From assembly GCF_021917145.1 (NCBI RefSeq), contig NC_061076.1, positions 3,199,044-3,263,043 on the forward strand: a DNA stretch of 64,000 nucleotides. Reading direction: 5' to 3'. Source of the DNA: Hypomesus transpacificus. Taxonomy: Eukaryota; Chordata; Actinopteri; Osmeriformes; Osmeridae. A program made the translations under genes and the position numbers. The notes beneath the pieces were generated by a model, which searched no databases, was not told where the DNA came from, and saw nothing but the letters and a program-made list of their open reading frames with translations. Each line of letters begins with the position of its first letter. Positions within the stretch are counted from its first letter, which is position 1. This document shows positions 12,554-32,243 of this stretch, one piece after another.

Positions 12554-13083
12554 TTTCCACCACCCTCAGCCTCCGCAAAGACTGATGATAGACTGCACCT
12601 TTGTTCCCATTCGACATACCATGTCTTGGAGCGCCACCTAGTTCTGAATCATCCGTGGTGATATTGTAGAGCTGGTGTGTCTGAGCGAGAATACACTTTC
12701 CCAACCAACGTCACAACTTCCCAACACACCCCACGCACTCATGGTTATGTGTCATGAAAGAGACTTCTTGTGTTTCTTTCTAATTGTCTTAAGGATTCTA
12801 TTTTTGTATTTGAATTCCCTTTGGTTATGAGCCACAAGACTACAACATGTCTATTTATTTATTTAACATAAAACTACAATTTATTCACTTGAATGTACAT
12901 AGACCCTTTTTATTTGGGGGGGATAAAAGTTAATGAGTTTTGTAGAACGTTTAAGGGACTTTTTCTTATGTTTTGGAATGTGGTGTGACCAATTGATTCC
13001 CCTGCAATGTTCAAAACACATTAGAGGGTAGCTTTTTCTTGTCCTACACTAAATTGTTTTATTTAGTGTCAAAATGATGGAAA

Positions 13084-13089
13084 ATTAAA
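13084..13089 (+). terminator. Possible variant poly(A) signal ATTAAA for coq10
   Basis: ATTAAA about 545 bp after the stop, followed by a T-rich stretch. No canonical AATAAA was noticed nearer the gene, so this is a tentative 3' end. Confidence 0.35.
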
Positions 13090-13099
13090 AAGCCTATTT

Positions 13100-13736
13100 T
13101 TGTTAACCCATTGCTTCATGTTTTTTCATTTGGCTTGCTTGTGTTTTATGTACTTGTGTCTTCTTCCTTGTGACTGGAATTGTTACCACTGACCTACATT
13201 TGAATGTTGCATATGTATACAGTAATCACTGGTTGGACAAACCTTAAAATACAGGCTTCATGTACAAGCTGTCACAAATACTGTGCTAACCTAACCTCTG
13301 GATGCCTACGCAATGTTCTGTTTGAGCAGGACAGTTCAAGGAAATCACATGACTTTATAATCAGTTTGGAAATAACGGACTACAGAGGATGGCTTCTCCC
13401 TCCCTCCTCCCCCTTGCTTAACCACAGCCCGTCACCACTTCAACACATTAACAAGAAAGAGTTCAGCTCCCTTTATTCAGCTCCAGAGGAGGATCCGGAC
13501 TGTCTTTTGGCACCTGATTTGTTTTCATACAGAAAAAGCTCTCCCGTCCGAAGGGCATATTAGTGTGTTAATGCTGTGGTCGATTTTCAGGAACATTGAG
13601 TGCAGACATTGAGGATTGCTGAAAGCACCCCAGAACAAACATTCAGTCCCTTAAGTAATTTTCAACTATCCATTCAGACAACTGAACAACCATGCTTTCA
13701 CAATCTTGTGACTGAGGACGAACACTCTAGACACAG
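13100..13736. other. Spacer between coq10 and the tandem duplication
   Basis: Contains an unremarkable 119-codon open frame at about 13204-13563 with no recognised domain. Nothing else is supportable. Confidence 0.4.
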
Positions 13737-14658
13737 TTATGGAAGGCTTATTATGTCGTCATATGGGAATGTTTTGCTACACATGCTTTTCTGTCAAGTT
13801 CTTACCCGCCACCATATGGTCTGTCCCCTCTTCAGCCGGACTTGTCAAACTAGCGTAGTCAGTGGATACTAATGAGCTGCACGTGACTCTGGAATGCCTA
13901 GTGCCTTCCTACCTTACAGTTATTTCTGCTCCCACTGGGCTGGCAGAAACAGTAATACTCATCACACAGAGATGCTGTAGCCAGCTGCTCTGGCCTAGCA
14001 GCGCCCTCACAACACTCCTCACTGCCATATCTCGTGCTGCACGTGTTCTGTGTGGTCATCGCTATTCCACAGGCTAGCTTCTCAGCATATTTTTTATGCT
14101 GACCTGAATGGCAGATTCCCCGTGTGAAATACCTCACATGAAATATTAGTCTGTGAAGCTGTAAAGGAGCAGATGAGGGTTGTATGTCTGAAACACATGA
14201 CTGGTTTTATTTGACCTGACCCTAAGCCCTTTAGCTGCAATACAATATGTCCACACTGATGCTTAAGGTAACATTCAATATTGCTATTGCCACACACACC
14301 CATCACAATGGCTGGTACTGTTAGGGTAGAAAGTTGCCCTATCCATTTTTCCCTGTGTGACTAGCTAAAACTAGACGAACATTTGTGCATTTATTAAGTT
14401 AATAATCACAGGTGCACAGTTTTGACAGTATTTCAATAAATATTGTAATGCAGAGGAATGGTCTGCACAACAAGCCCCCTCATCTAATTTTCCCTTCCTC
14501 CTCTGCCAGGATACGTGATGGATAGTTTGCTTCCTGACATTTCCCATAATCCCACATTGCACAAATTGTAAGTGTGCTTTGTTGATAAAGGGAGGTTCTT
14601 CAGAGGTTGAACACTAAACCAGACTACAGGCTGTTTCAGAAGACACACAAGTTACAGA

Positions 14659-15488
14659 ATGAAGGGGATAACATTCCTATTGCTGGCACTTAGCTGCAGT
14701 TTGATCCAGGCTCAGATGGGACAGCATAACTATCCTGACAACTGCAATCTGATAAAAGACCTGGCAGCTACAGTTGAGAAACTGTCCACCGTGACGGAGA
14801 AGATGGGGCAGATGGAGACCAGGCTGCAGACGACGGAAAGAGAGTTGGAGGAGCTGAAGAAAGTGACTTTGAAGTGAGTCACTTTTCTGTTATGAAGAAT
14901 GACAAATCCTAGACGGAGCTTCCGTTGTGATATTTTGAGACAGAACAAAATAATTGAGATACTCTTCTTCCCTCCTGTATTTGTCAGGCAAGCCTCAGAT
15001 AGCTTTCTCAGCCACACTCAGGGAATCAGGCAGTGGTAACACTGGACCCTTCAATGTTGACAAACCTCTGCAGTACAAGAATGTCTACTCAAACGTGGGC
15101 AACAGCTACAACCCTGCTACAGGTGCTTTGTTATGTTCTAGATTCACACATGAGTGTATACGTGTTTAAGTGCAGGTGTGACACCTCTGTTATGTTTGAA
15201 GGTATCTTCACAGCCAGTGTGAAGGGGATGTACTACTTCCGGTTTTCCATGATGAACAACCTGAGTGCCACGCCTAACTCTGTGGTGTCCCTGATGAAAA
15301 ATGACCAGAGGCTGGCATCTGTGTGGGACACCTCAGGGACTGATGCCAATGATATTGGCAGCAACGCAGCAGTCATTCCTCTGGAGGTGGGGGACAATGT
15401 TTACATCAAACTGGTCGCCAACAGACTCATCTATGATGATGTTATGAACTACAACACCTTCAGTGGCTTCCTGCTCTTTAATATGTAA
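14659..15488 (+). pseudogene. C1q-domain protein gene, left copy, frame broken at exon 1 donor
   Basis: Same structure as the intact copy at 21605-22443: a secretory signal, a short coiled coil and a C-terminal C1q head. Blocks are 14659-14873, 14988-15122 and 15202-15488. The first GT donor (at 14874) lies one base later than in the intact copy. The join therefore has phase 2 instead of 1 and shifts exon 2 out of frame to an early stop; unspliced, exon 1 stops at TGA 14875. I found no alternative AG in exon 2 that restores the frame. The TATA box of the other copy is TGATAAA here (14583-14589). Exons 2 and 3 remain open and well conserved, so decay is recent, or the gene uses a first exon or splice site I cannot see. 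A sequencing error at one base would also explain it. Confidence 0.65.
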
Positions 15489-15906
15489 GGCAAACACTGA
15501 AAAATAGTTCAACTGAATGAATGACTTTCTTACACATCAAGTTAGTAGTCAGTAATGTGTGCAGTTTACAACACAGTGATGTTATACCTACTGTGATCCA
15601 ACTGAATTTGAGTCATTCTTAACAACACCATCTCCATTATCCAAATAAAACACACAAACACAGATTTCTGGCAGAAACACATGATCAAAAAGCATTTAGT
15701 TCTGGTTGAACAACATTATGTCTGTAACAAAATGAAAATGTACACCATTATCAACCTTTTTAATAAATGCCATGCACAAAAATGGTGGGATTGTTAATTG
15801 CATTTGTTTGTGGCAGAGCAGAAATATGCAAAAGAACAATACACTTTTTGAAGCAATGTTTAGAAAGTTATTCCATTGCATGGTATTAAAACATTCACAG
15901 TTCCCA

Positions 15907-16135
15907 CCACACTACACTTTCACTATGAGTTTGGCTGAGCATAGCGCCTCCCCCTGGTCATTAGTGGCTCTGCAGGTGTAGATGTCAATCTTCTGGCACC
16001 ACCTGGAGGAAGACTAATGTACAGTCGCCATGGACATCCTCCTCGTATTTTATTTTCACGTGGGACAACTCCTCTAACGGCTCCTCACCCCTCAGCCACA
16101 CCACTGCAGGGTCAGGGTACCCTGGGAGGGGGGGG
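15907..16135 (-). pseudogene. Relic of the last mylk exon (telokin Ig domain)
   Basis: Reads on the minus strand as YPDPAVVWLRGEEPLEE and onward, nearly matching the functional exon at 22841-23052. It carries a 2-bp deletion near 15987 (GTCAATCTTCTGG where the functional exon has GTCAGAATCTTCAGG) that breaks the frame near its end. The polypyrimidine/acceptor side (CCCTCCCAG) is kept. No upstream kinase exons precede it, so it is a dead fragment of the left duplication unit. Confidence 0.85.
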
Positions 16136-16319
16136 GGACAGGAGAGAGAGAGAGCGCGAAAGAGAGAGCGTAAGAGAACATGAAGATATATTAATAGGCT
16201 CCTGTTCAGCTGAAAACAGCACACATGAGCTGTGCAAGTCTGACTTCTAAAATGTTTTGTAACATACCACACAAGTGCATGTAGGCAGACTCCTACAGAA
16301 CATCAGAGATCATAATGAA

Positions 16320-16631
16320 TCTTTGGGCTCACCTTTCAGCTCCATGTCGACCTCTTTAGACTCCGGGCTGGGCTCGCTCACTCCTACCCTGTTATAAGCT
16401 CTCACACGGAAGCAGTACTGCGTCTGGGGCTGCAGGCCGGAGCGTACCCTGTACGAGGTGCTCTTCCACTGGGCTGTAAGCTCACTCCAATCCCCAGGCT
16501 CTGTCGGGCCTTTTGTCCTCACTTCCACCACGTAGCCCAGGACAGCGCTGCCTCCGTCGTAGCAGGGCCCAGACCAGGACAGAACCAGACTGCTGGCAGA
16601 GAGGAGGGAGACCACTGGGCTGGAGGATTGG
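16320..16631 (-). pseudogene. Relic of the mylk fibronectin type III exon
   Basis: Minus-strand open frame with a near-complete FN3 domain (LVLSWSGPCYDGGSAVLGY, then YCFRVRAYNRVGVSEPSPE). It differs from the functional exon (25601-25912) at only about two positions, one of them Trp for Cys. The exon's 5' end, including its splice acceptor and first residues (DRPQPP), was removed by the deletion at about 16632. The donor side (AAAG|GTGAGC) survives. With no acceptor and no partner exons it cannot be a functional part of mylk. Confidence 0.85.
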
Positions 16632-17249
16632 GGTGAATGCAGGACACACCTCAGTGTTCTGATGGGGTTTAACGTTGTGTAGGTACCTGCGTTTGCAGGG
16701 AAAGATGTGCGTGTGTATATTTTCTCCTCTCTCCTGTTAGACAGCCCTTATTCATCTGGATGGTGTATCAACTGTAAATACAAGCAGGATTTCTTTACAA
16801 AACACACATGAACTACAGTACAGCATGAGGATTCAACTGTTAAAACGTTCCCCTGCAAATGCCTACACAACATGATGCAGCTCATTCCCTGCTCCAGCAG
16901 CACACCATCTGATAAACTGTAAGTTACAAAACACATATGGACTATTGCGAATATAAAGAGATCCTTTGACGTGCAGTTTCATAGATGTTCAACAAATATC
17001 AGCTTACCCAACATTTCCCTTTCAACACAAAGAAACATGCAAACACACACACACAAACCAGACAAGTCACATTCTCTTAACTATGAAATTCAATTACAGA
17101 ATTAGATAACCCCATTTATGAGCACAAGTCAGAGGCACAGGTCCATATTCAAATACCGCAGTTATGGAGGTCCTCATATGGGAATCTTTAGCTACAAATG
17201 CCTTTCTGGCAAGTTCTTACCCGCCACATAGTCTGCCCCTCTCAGGGGT

Positions 17250-18077
17250 CATTGATTGCAGAACCGAATCCACCTTTTTTGGCTCTGGTCTGTAGGCTAC
17301 CTTTGTCACACCCCAACATTTGCTGTGCGCTGCTCTGTGTTCTTCCACGGAATTACAAAGAAGAACGTTTTTCAAGGATATTGAAAATGAACCACAGTCG
17401 TAAATGCAGTGATCCAGCCTGTACAGGGAATGCTGGCACTTTTTAGAGTCTTCCCAAGGCACTCGACGGGCTGTGATGTTTGTCTATGAGAAGATCCCTG
17501 TGCAGTTCGACCCTCAATTACACATTTAACTTTATTTCATGTTCCTGACTGTGTTTCATTCAGATAAATAACCCGTGTTGTCATGTAAATTTACAATTCA
17601 AGATGCATGTTCGTACAGATCTATTTTTCAGCAAGATGGCTAGAGCTAACTGAAGCTGAGTTGAATCACGACAGTTTATTTGCTAAGCTGTAGTAGTGTT
17701 AACGTTACCCACCTAAGTCGATCCTGTTTGCTTCGATAACAGAAGTGGAAATAACTAACGTAATCATTTCAAATGATATCTAGTCAATCTGAAAACAGTA
17801 TTTTGTAGACACAAGATATGTATTTGTGTCACCTTCATGTTTTAGTGAGTGTTGGCCGTGTTGTGTCTTTGCTCCGCAGCCTTGTGTTGTAGACCAACCA
17901 ATCAGTGCGCAGCTCATCTATACATTCATGAGCATACCGTAAAAGCAGAAAACCTAGCGTTTTTTTCCCAGGACAAATTCACTGGAAGCGTCCGGGGGCA
18001 TAGAACAGCACCCAACCATTTTCAGCCCAACCAATGTTGCATAATCTATTCGGAGACCTTAAGGAACAGTGTGAAAT
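17250..18077. other. Right-unit DNA with no counterpart in the left unit
   Basis: Lies between two stretches that match the left unit (about 17162-17245 and 18078 onward). No gene or clear transposon termini are recognised; it was either inserted here or deleted from the left unit. Confidence 0.45.
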
Positions 18078-18474
18078 ACCCCAAAACTTGTCAAAATAGC
18101 GTAGTCAGTGGATACTAATGAGCTGCACGTGACTCTGGAATGCCTAGTGCCTTCCTACCTTACAGTTATTTCTGCTCCCACTGGGCTGGCAGAAACAGTA
18201 ATACTCATCACACAGAGATGCTGTAGCCAGCTGCTCTGGCCTAGCAGCGCCCTCACAACACTCCTCACTGCCATATCTCGTGCTGCACGTGTTCTGTGTG
18301 GTTATCGCTATTCCACAGGCTAGCTTCTCAGCATATTTTTATGCTGACCTGAACGGCAGATTCCCAGTGTGAAATACATCATATGAAACATTAGTCTTTG
18401 AAGCTGTAAAGTAGCACATGAGGGTTGTATGTCTGAAACACACAACTGGTTTCATTTGACCTGACAAAAAAAAA

Positions 18475-18830
18475 ACACAAAAACCTTCATATGAATTATG
18501 TAATCAAATGATTCAGTAAATTATAATTTATATTCTGCCACTGTAATTGTAAACGTACCTCTCTAACAAACAGAGGGCACATAGACCATGTGCCGTAGAG
18601 AAGTGGTCATGGTGGTGGCCTAACAGTGGCATAACAGTACCAGCCATTGTGATGTATAATAAGGTGTGGGCGATACCAACATTGAATGTTAACTTTCTAA
18701 TCAGCAAATGTTGAATGTTACCAATATTGAATGTTAACTTTCTCATTAGCAAACAGAGGGCACATGGACCACATGCCCTCTGTTTGCTAGACACTTACAT
18801 TTAAATTGATCTAAACCCTTTGTCTAATTT
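18475..18830. repeat. Unit-specific insertion with imperfect hairpins
   Basis: Interrupts the alignment to the left unit after TTTGACCTGAC and begins with an A-rich run. It has two direct copies of a segment with ATTGAATGTTAACTTTCT (near 18681 and 18726). It also has a near-perfect palindrome at 18749-18787 (GCAAACAGAGGGCACATGG with a matching arm). The family is not identified; probably a degraded non-autonomous element. Confidence 0.55.
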
Positions 18831-20254
18831 GCCTAAGCTCTTTATCTGCAATGCAATGTGTCCAGACTGATGCTTAAGGTAACATTCAATATTTGTATAG
18901 ACACACACAACCTATTATACATCACAACGGCTGGTACTGTTAGGGTAGAAAGTTGCCATATCCATTTTTCCCTGTCTGACTAACTGAAACTAGCTTTTAT
19001 CCTAAGTGACATAAAAAATCACAGGTGCACAGTACTGACAGTATTACTGCCAGGGTAGGTGACTGAAGTGAGACCAAAACACATGTTGACCTGAAGAAGT
19101 TCGCCTGGGGGGTATTCCAGAAAGCGGGTTCAACAAACTGTGAACCTAACCCTGAACTTTGAGTTGATTTACTCTAAAATGGGAAACTCCGACTCTCGGT
19201 TCCAGAAAAGCTGATTTGAATTTGTTAAATCAACTCGGAGTACGTCCACTTAAGCGCGGGTATGAGAACTATTGAAAGCCAACATCAATGGCGCTCCGAT
19301 ACTAGTATTCACCATGGCACCCTGGCGACAAAAAAACGTTGTCTTACTTCACCACACTTCAGATAGAAGTGTTTATACATGTTTATGGTGAATCTGACTG
19401 AGCACATATTCCGGAAAAAAAGCAAAACGGCTGTAGCAGCTTATGGCGTGGGAGACAATTACTGGCCGAGTCAATGCATACATTTGAATGCAGTAGCCAG
19501 TCCATACATTGAACATGAACCACACTGTCCGTTAATATTACAGGTGAAAAAGTGGTGGACTTAATATAATAGCATGTTCAATGTTATATTTAATATAAAA
19601 ACATATTACCAACAGGTAGCATATTTAGCTTTGGCCTACAAGTTAGTGATTGTAGCCTATACGTAACCTTGGTTTTAATCATATTCGACATGATACAAAG
19701 TAAAAATCAGTTGGTGCCTATTTCAACTTGTCGTCGCAGTAACCCCCAACAGAATGCTTTTCATCACAGGATGATGAGGATTAAGATGATGAAGAGACGT
19801 TGACTGCTGCCGCAGAAATGGATGCAGAGAAGCCTATGTACGAAGCTACTGGTAGGCTAGTTCTCTCCCCATGTAAGCCTACTTTTATTTACAGGCTTTT
19901 GTGTAATTGTCAGTTACACTGACAATAGAAATGAATTGAAAAACGATTAGCACATTCTGATCCTGTTGAACAGAGCACGGATGCTGTACGCAGTGAGATG
20001 TTTACTTAATGGCAAGTGAATTCTGCATGTGGAATTTAATGTAATCTCTATTCCCAGTTACCAGTAAATGAGTCGTACAAACTGCATCTTATGAAGCAAA
20101 CTGACTTCATGTTCCAACCGAGGGGGGCTGTCGCTGTCTGGTGTGTGGGGCTGCATCAAATACCCTTATAGCTCTGTTAAATTGCTGCACTACTTGACCA
20201 GTGGCGGATTTGGTGATTTGGGGGCGCCAGGCGAAGACAGGCATGGGGCCCCCT

Positions 20255-20319
20255 TAACTCCTATTCTATATATATATATTAATAATGAGTATATGGATTG
20301 AAAAGAGTAAGAATAGGAG

Positions 20320-20364
<45 letters not shown>
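20255..20364. repeat. Hairpin plus (TA)n tract inside the Harbinger-like element
   Basis: TTAACTCCTATTCT and its exact complement AGAATAGGAGTTAA flank a roughly 40-bp AT-rich loop, followed by about 20 TA units. The CAGTGGCGGATTTGG start at about 20200 resembles other fish MITE termini, so a nested insertion is possible. Confidence 0.6.
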
Positions 20365-20369
<5 letters not shown>

Positions 20370-20646
20370 GATAAGCTATAGCAGCCTCAGTTGAAAAGTT
20401 GGATCAAATGAAGATATTGGGCAATGCGGTGAAAACGGTCCTAACCTCTATGACTTTATGTCACCTATTACCCTTCTAGGGATATTTTCAAGCATTTAGC
20501 CTACTCATATGCATTAATTCATCAAGAGCCCCCTTTGAAACAAGCTATTGTAACAACATTGTCACCGGCAGTATTTCAGATGGAATGGCAATTCAAACAG
20601 TACAGTAGTTACCATCTGTTAACTGAAAATAGGCCATAATAAATAC

Positions 20647-20874
20647 TGAAAAACGTACAAAAGCTTGACAATTATTCCGCTTGAGGAGTTTCGTTACATT
20701 TAGCAAATTGGTTTTTGCATTCACTTCACTCTTCTACTGTCTCACATTAACCAACTGATATGAAAAACGTACATAAGCTTGACAATTATTCCGCTTGAGG
20801 AGTTTCGTTACATTTAGCAAATTGTTTTTTGCATTCACTTCACTCTTCTACTGTCTCACATTAACCAACTGATA
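20647..20874. repeat. Two-copy tandem repeat, 114-bp period
   Basis: The segment beginning TGAAAAACGTAC and ending CCAACTGATA occurs twice in direct succession with only a few differences (for example ACAAAAGC against ACATAAGC). It lies within the Harbinger-like element. Confidence 0.9.
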
Positions 20875-21482
20875 TGACGTGCTTTGCTGAGCAGTTGCTG
20901 CAATTGATGGAATAGTCCACAGAAGTATCGGGTGGGAGGGGAAGCCTTGTTACATCTCTTTCTGGAACGGAAAACCCAGAGTTTGCCTCATTTTAGGGTA
21001 ACCCAACTCAGGGTTTTCACTAAACCTGCTTTCTGGAATACCCCCCTGGAATAAACCCAGCTCACATAGGTTACCCTTTTCGATTTGAAGCTTTGTCAAA
21101 TGAATTCTGCCTGCACGTCCTTTCACACGAGTTTCATAGCCCTGCCTAGAGACAATGGATACAGCTCCTGACCTTTCCGATAATCCCACATTGCTAAATG
21201 TAGGATGTGTGTGTAGCCGGTGTCTATCGGTTAAACTCACTCCTCAAGTAGGCCGATGTAACAAGCCACCTGCGTCAACGAATAGCTAGCTTGTTGTTAG
21301 CGTAGCTGGTAGTGGTCGCGTAGAGGTGGCAGGTTCGTTACACGTCTACAGGCCACGTCTGTTATAATCACGCACCAATAAAAACTCGCTTGGATCATGA
21401 CTAAATTAGAATGCTGATTTTGGCTTCGGTTCAAATTGTATTGCGTCTGGGTCTGGATCCGGTCCGCGGATGTGTGCATAGT

Positions 21483-21530
21483 TGCACAATGTAGGATGTG
21501 TGCATAGTTGCACAATGTAGGATGTGTGCA
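21483..21530. repeat. Short tandem repeat upstream of the C1q gene
   Basis: The unit TGTGTGCATAGTTGCACAATGTAGGA-like (about 27 bp) is repeated two to three times immediately 5' of the TATA box of the intact C1q gene. The left copy lacks this expansion. Confidence 0.8.
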
Positions 21531-21531
21531 T

Positions 21532-21537
21532 TATAAA
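21532..21537 (+). promoter_or_regulatory. TATA box of the intact C1q-domain gene
   Basis: TATAAA followed by GGGAGG, 73 bp before the start codon and in a block conserved between the two duplicates. The left copy has TGATAAA at the same place. Confidence 0.65.
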
Positions 21538-21604
21538 GGGAGGCTCTTCAGAGGTTGATCACTAAACCAGACTACAGGCTGTTTCAGAGCTCACAAGTTA
21601 CAGA

Positions 21605-22443
21605 ATGAATGGGATAACATTCCTGCTGCTGGCACTTAGCTGCCGTTTGACCCAGGCTGAGGTGGGACACCCAGCTACCTATCCTGACAACTGCAATCTG
21701 ATAAAAGACCTGGCAGCTACAGTTGAGAAACTGTCCACCATGACGGAGAAGATGGGGCTGATGGAGACCAGGCTGCAGACGACGGAAAGAGAGTTGGAGG
21801 AGCTGAAGAAAGTGACTTCGGGTGAGACAATGACCACTTTTCTGTTATGAAGAATGACAAATCCTAGACTGAGCTTTGGTTGTGATATTTTGAGACAGAA
21901 CAAAATCATCGAGATGCTATTCTTCCCTCCTGTGTTTGTCAGGCAAGCCTCAGGTAGCTTTCTCAGCCACACTCAGAGAATCAGGCAATGGTAACACTGG
22001 ACCCTTCAATGTTGACACACCTCTGCAGTACAAGAATGTCTACTCAAACGTGGGCAACTGCTACAACCCTGCTACAGGTGCTTTGTTATGTTCTAGATTC
22101 ACACATGAGTGTATACGTGTTTAAGTGCAGGTGTGACATCTCTGTTATGTTTGAAGGTATCTTCACAGCCAGTGTGAAGGGGATGTACTACTTCCGGTTT
22201 TCCATGATGAACAACCTGAGTCCGACGCCTAACTCTGTGGTGTCCCTGATGAAAAATGACCAGAGGCTGGCATCTGTGTGGGACACCACAGGGTCTGATT
22301 CCAATGATATTGGCAGCAACGCAGCAGTCATTCCTCTGGAGGTGGGGGACAATGTTTTCATCAGACTGGTCGCCAACAGACTCATCTATGATGATGCTAT
22401 GAACTACAACACCTTCAGTGGCTTCCTGCTCTTTAACATGTAA
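21605..22443 (+). CDS. Secreted C1q-domain protein (complement C1q-like / cerebellin-like)
   Basis: Three exons, 21605-21821, 21943-22077 and 22157-22443, join in frame to 639 nt, 212 aa. Residues 1-18 are a signal peptide ([13 protein letters not shown], then an Ala-rich cleavage region). Residues about 35-72 form a heptad-like coiled coil ([11 protein letters not shown] and onward) that probably drives trimerisation. Residues about 75-212 are the C1q/TNF-like jelly-roll head. Its hallmarks are VAFSATL near the start, a [15 protein letters not shown] block and the C-terminal [10 protein letters not shown]. There is no collagen-like Gly-X-Y region, so it belongs to the short C1q-like proteins abundant in fish, several linked to innate immunity. 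It has a TATA box and an AATAAA at 22654-22659. It is the intact member of a tandem pair and converges on mylk 400 bp away. The exact orthologue is unclear. Confidence 0.88.
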
Positions 22444-22653
22444 AGCAAACACTGAAACATTGTTCAACTGAATTAATGACTTTAGTACACATCAAGTTAG
22501 TAGTCAGTAATGTGTGCAGCTCACTGCACAGTGATGTTATACCTACAGTGATCCAACTGAATTTTAGTTGTTCTTAACATTACCAAAAGAAAACACACAA
22601 CAAACACAGATATTTTGAATTTTAGTTCTGGTTGAACAACATTATTTGTCTGT

Positions 22654-22659
22654 AATAAA
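22654..22659 (+). terminator. Polyadenylation signal AATAAA for the intact C1q gene
   Basis: Located 211 bp after the stop. The left copy has AACAAA at the aligned site, though another AATAAA occurs there at 15644-15649. Confidence 0.55.
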
Positions 22660-22840
22660 ATGAAACTGTACAATTATATTAACCTTATTAATAAATGCCA
22701 TGCAAAACATGTGTGGGATTACCATTCAGTTTGTGCCAGAGCAGAAATGTGCAACAGAACAATAAAGACACTTTTTGATGGAATGTTTAGAAAGTTATTA
22801 GATCAAATGGTTTTAAAACACATTCACAGTTCCCTCCACA

Positions 22841-31093
<8,253 letters not shown>

Positions 31094-31920
31094 GGCGAAG
31101 GATATTCAAGCCTGCAAAAACAATAAAATAACTTAAACAGTCATTTCCTCGGTTGCTTATCAAACTTCCTCTCCTCTCTTGTCTCTGTCACTGCATAAGC
31201 ATTTCACGCTTCTCTTTCTTTCTCTCGCAACGCTCACATGCTGTCTTACTCCCCCTTCTCTGGAACTCACTGCCAAGTCATATTATCTGTCCCCTAAGCT
31301 TCTTCCAGCAGCCTACACAAGCTTTTCTGTCTGCATGCCCACCTGTCAGTCTATCTGTCTCCCTCTCTCTTTCTCGCTCAAACGCATTCTGTCCCTTATC
31401 TAACTCCACCTCCAGAGTCTCCCAATCTCTCCCTTTCACTTAGATCCTATCCCCTAACAGCACACACACACGCACACACACTTATCAATCAGCCAGCCCT
31501 GCCCTGCCCTGCCCTGAGAGAGACAGAGAAACACGCAGAAAGGGACAGAGAGAAACTGGGGCCTTTCTATCTACACAGCCAAAGGTCACATTTGACCCTG
31601 TTTGTTTAAACCTGCTCTCACTGAACAGCTGTACTGTTAGACAGTCTTCTTGTCAATAAGTTGATTGAGCCTTGGATATGTGTGAAATAACTTGAGGCAC
31701 AGGTCATTTCCCAACTGTAATCGAAAACAACATACAGGTGAAACCCACTGTGAAGTGAGGACAAGAGAAAGCTATTGTAAATCCCTGCACACCGTGTGTC
31801 CAGGGCAACAAGGGCACGCCAACAAATTCAACTGCTGCTACGGTAACCAGGAACTCCCTTGAAACGCTTCTCTCAGGTGGTTGGTGCAGCCCTGTGCTAG
31901 CAGTGCTCACTGCTAACAGC

Positions 31921-32243
31921 CATGGGCGTATCTAGCCCTATTTGGGGGGGGGGGGGGGGGCTGGAGCCACCCCAAACGTTTCATTAGTCCCGTTTCATTA
32001 GTAAAAAAAAAGAAAAAAAAAAGAACATATACATATATTTTTTTTCTTCTTCATATTTTAAATCTAAATGTGTTAATTTCTCTTCCTAAAACCAACTAGA
32101 GGACACTTTTTTAAAATATATTTTCAAATATTTCTTCTGGGGGAACCCCCAGACCCCCCTAGTTTTCCTGGGTCACAGGAAAAATAATAGGTTTTATCTA
32201 GGGGCTTAGCCCCCCAAAAAGTGGGAACTTAGATTCGCCCTTG
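31921..32243. mobile_element. hAT-type MITE with perfect 8-bp target-site duplication
   Basis: Terminal inverted repeats are CATGGGCGTATCTA and, at the other end, TAGATTCGCCCTTG. CTAACAGC flanks both sides exactly (31913-31920 and 32244-32251), the 8-bp duplication diagnostic of hAT elements. The body is 323 bp with a 17-G tract (31944-31960) and no coding capacity. Confidence 0.9.

Larger units (their letters stand above)
13737..17150. repeat. Tandem segmental duplication, left (decayed) unit
   Basis: This block aligns by eye with 17162-26935 in the same order and orientation. Anchors include the segment at 13840-14100 against 18078-18340 (almost identical), the C1q gene (14659-15488 against 21605-22443), the last mylk exon (15907-16135 against 22841-23070), the FN3 exon (16320-16631 against 25582-25900) and intronic DNA (16632-17150 against 26410-26935). 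The left unit ends where the right unit begins, as expected for a head-to-tail tandem duplication. Relative to the right unit it lacks two internal mylk segments. Junctions are near 16198 (23.09 kb joined to 25.46 kb) and near 16632 (25.90 kb joined to 26.41 kb). Confidence 0.85.
19108..21045. mobile_element. PIF/Harbinger-like DNA transposon, non-autonomous
   Basis: Both ends read GGGGGTATTCCAGAAAGC inward as terminal inverted repeats, and similarity extends about 100 bp into each end (AAAATGRG, then GTTCCAGAAA). The 3-bp sequence CTG flanks both sides (19105-19107 and 21046-21048) as the target-site duplication. Three-base duplications and these termini are typical of fish PIF/Harbinger elements. 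No DDE transposase or Myb-like protein can be read; a 61-codon frame at 19379-19564 has no recognised domain. It lies inside the right duplication unit, between 5' flank and C1q gene, and is absent from the left unit. Confidence 0.85.

Noticed and set aside
13862-14077. 71-codon frame found twice (also 18108-18323) with near-identical sequence
   Set aside because: Its conservation is explained by the segmental duplication. There is no signal, domain or codon-pattern evidence of coding.
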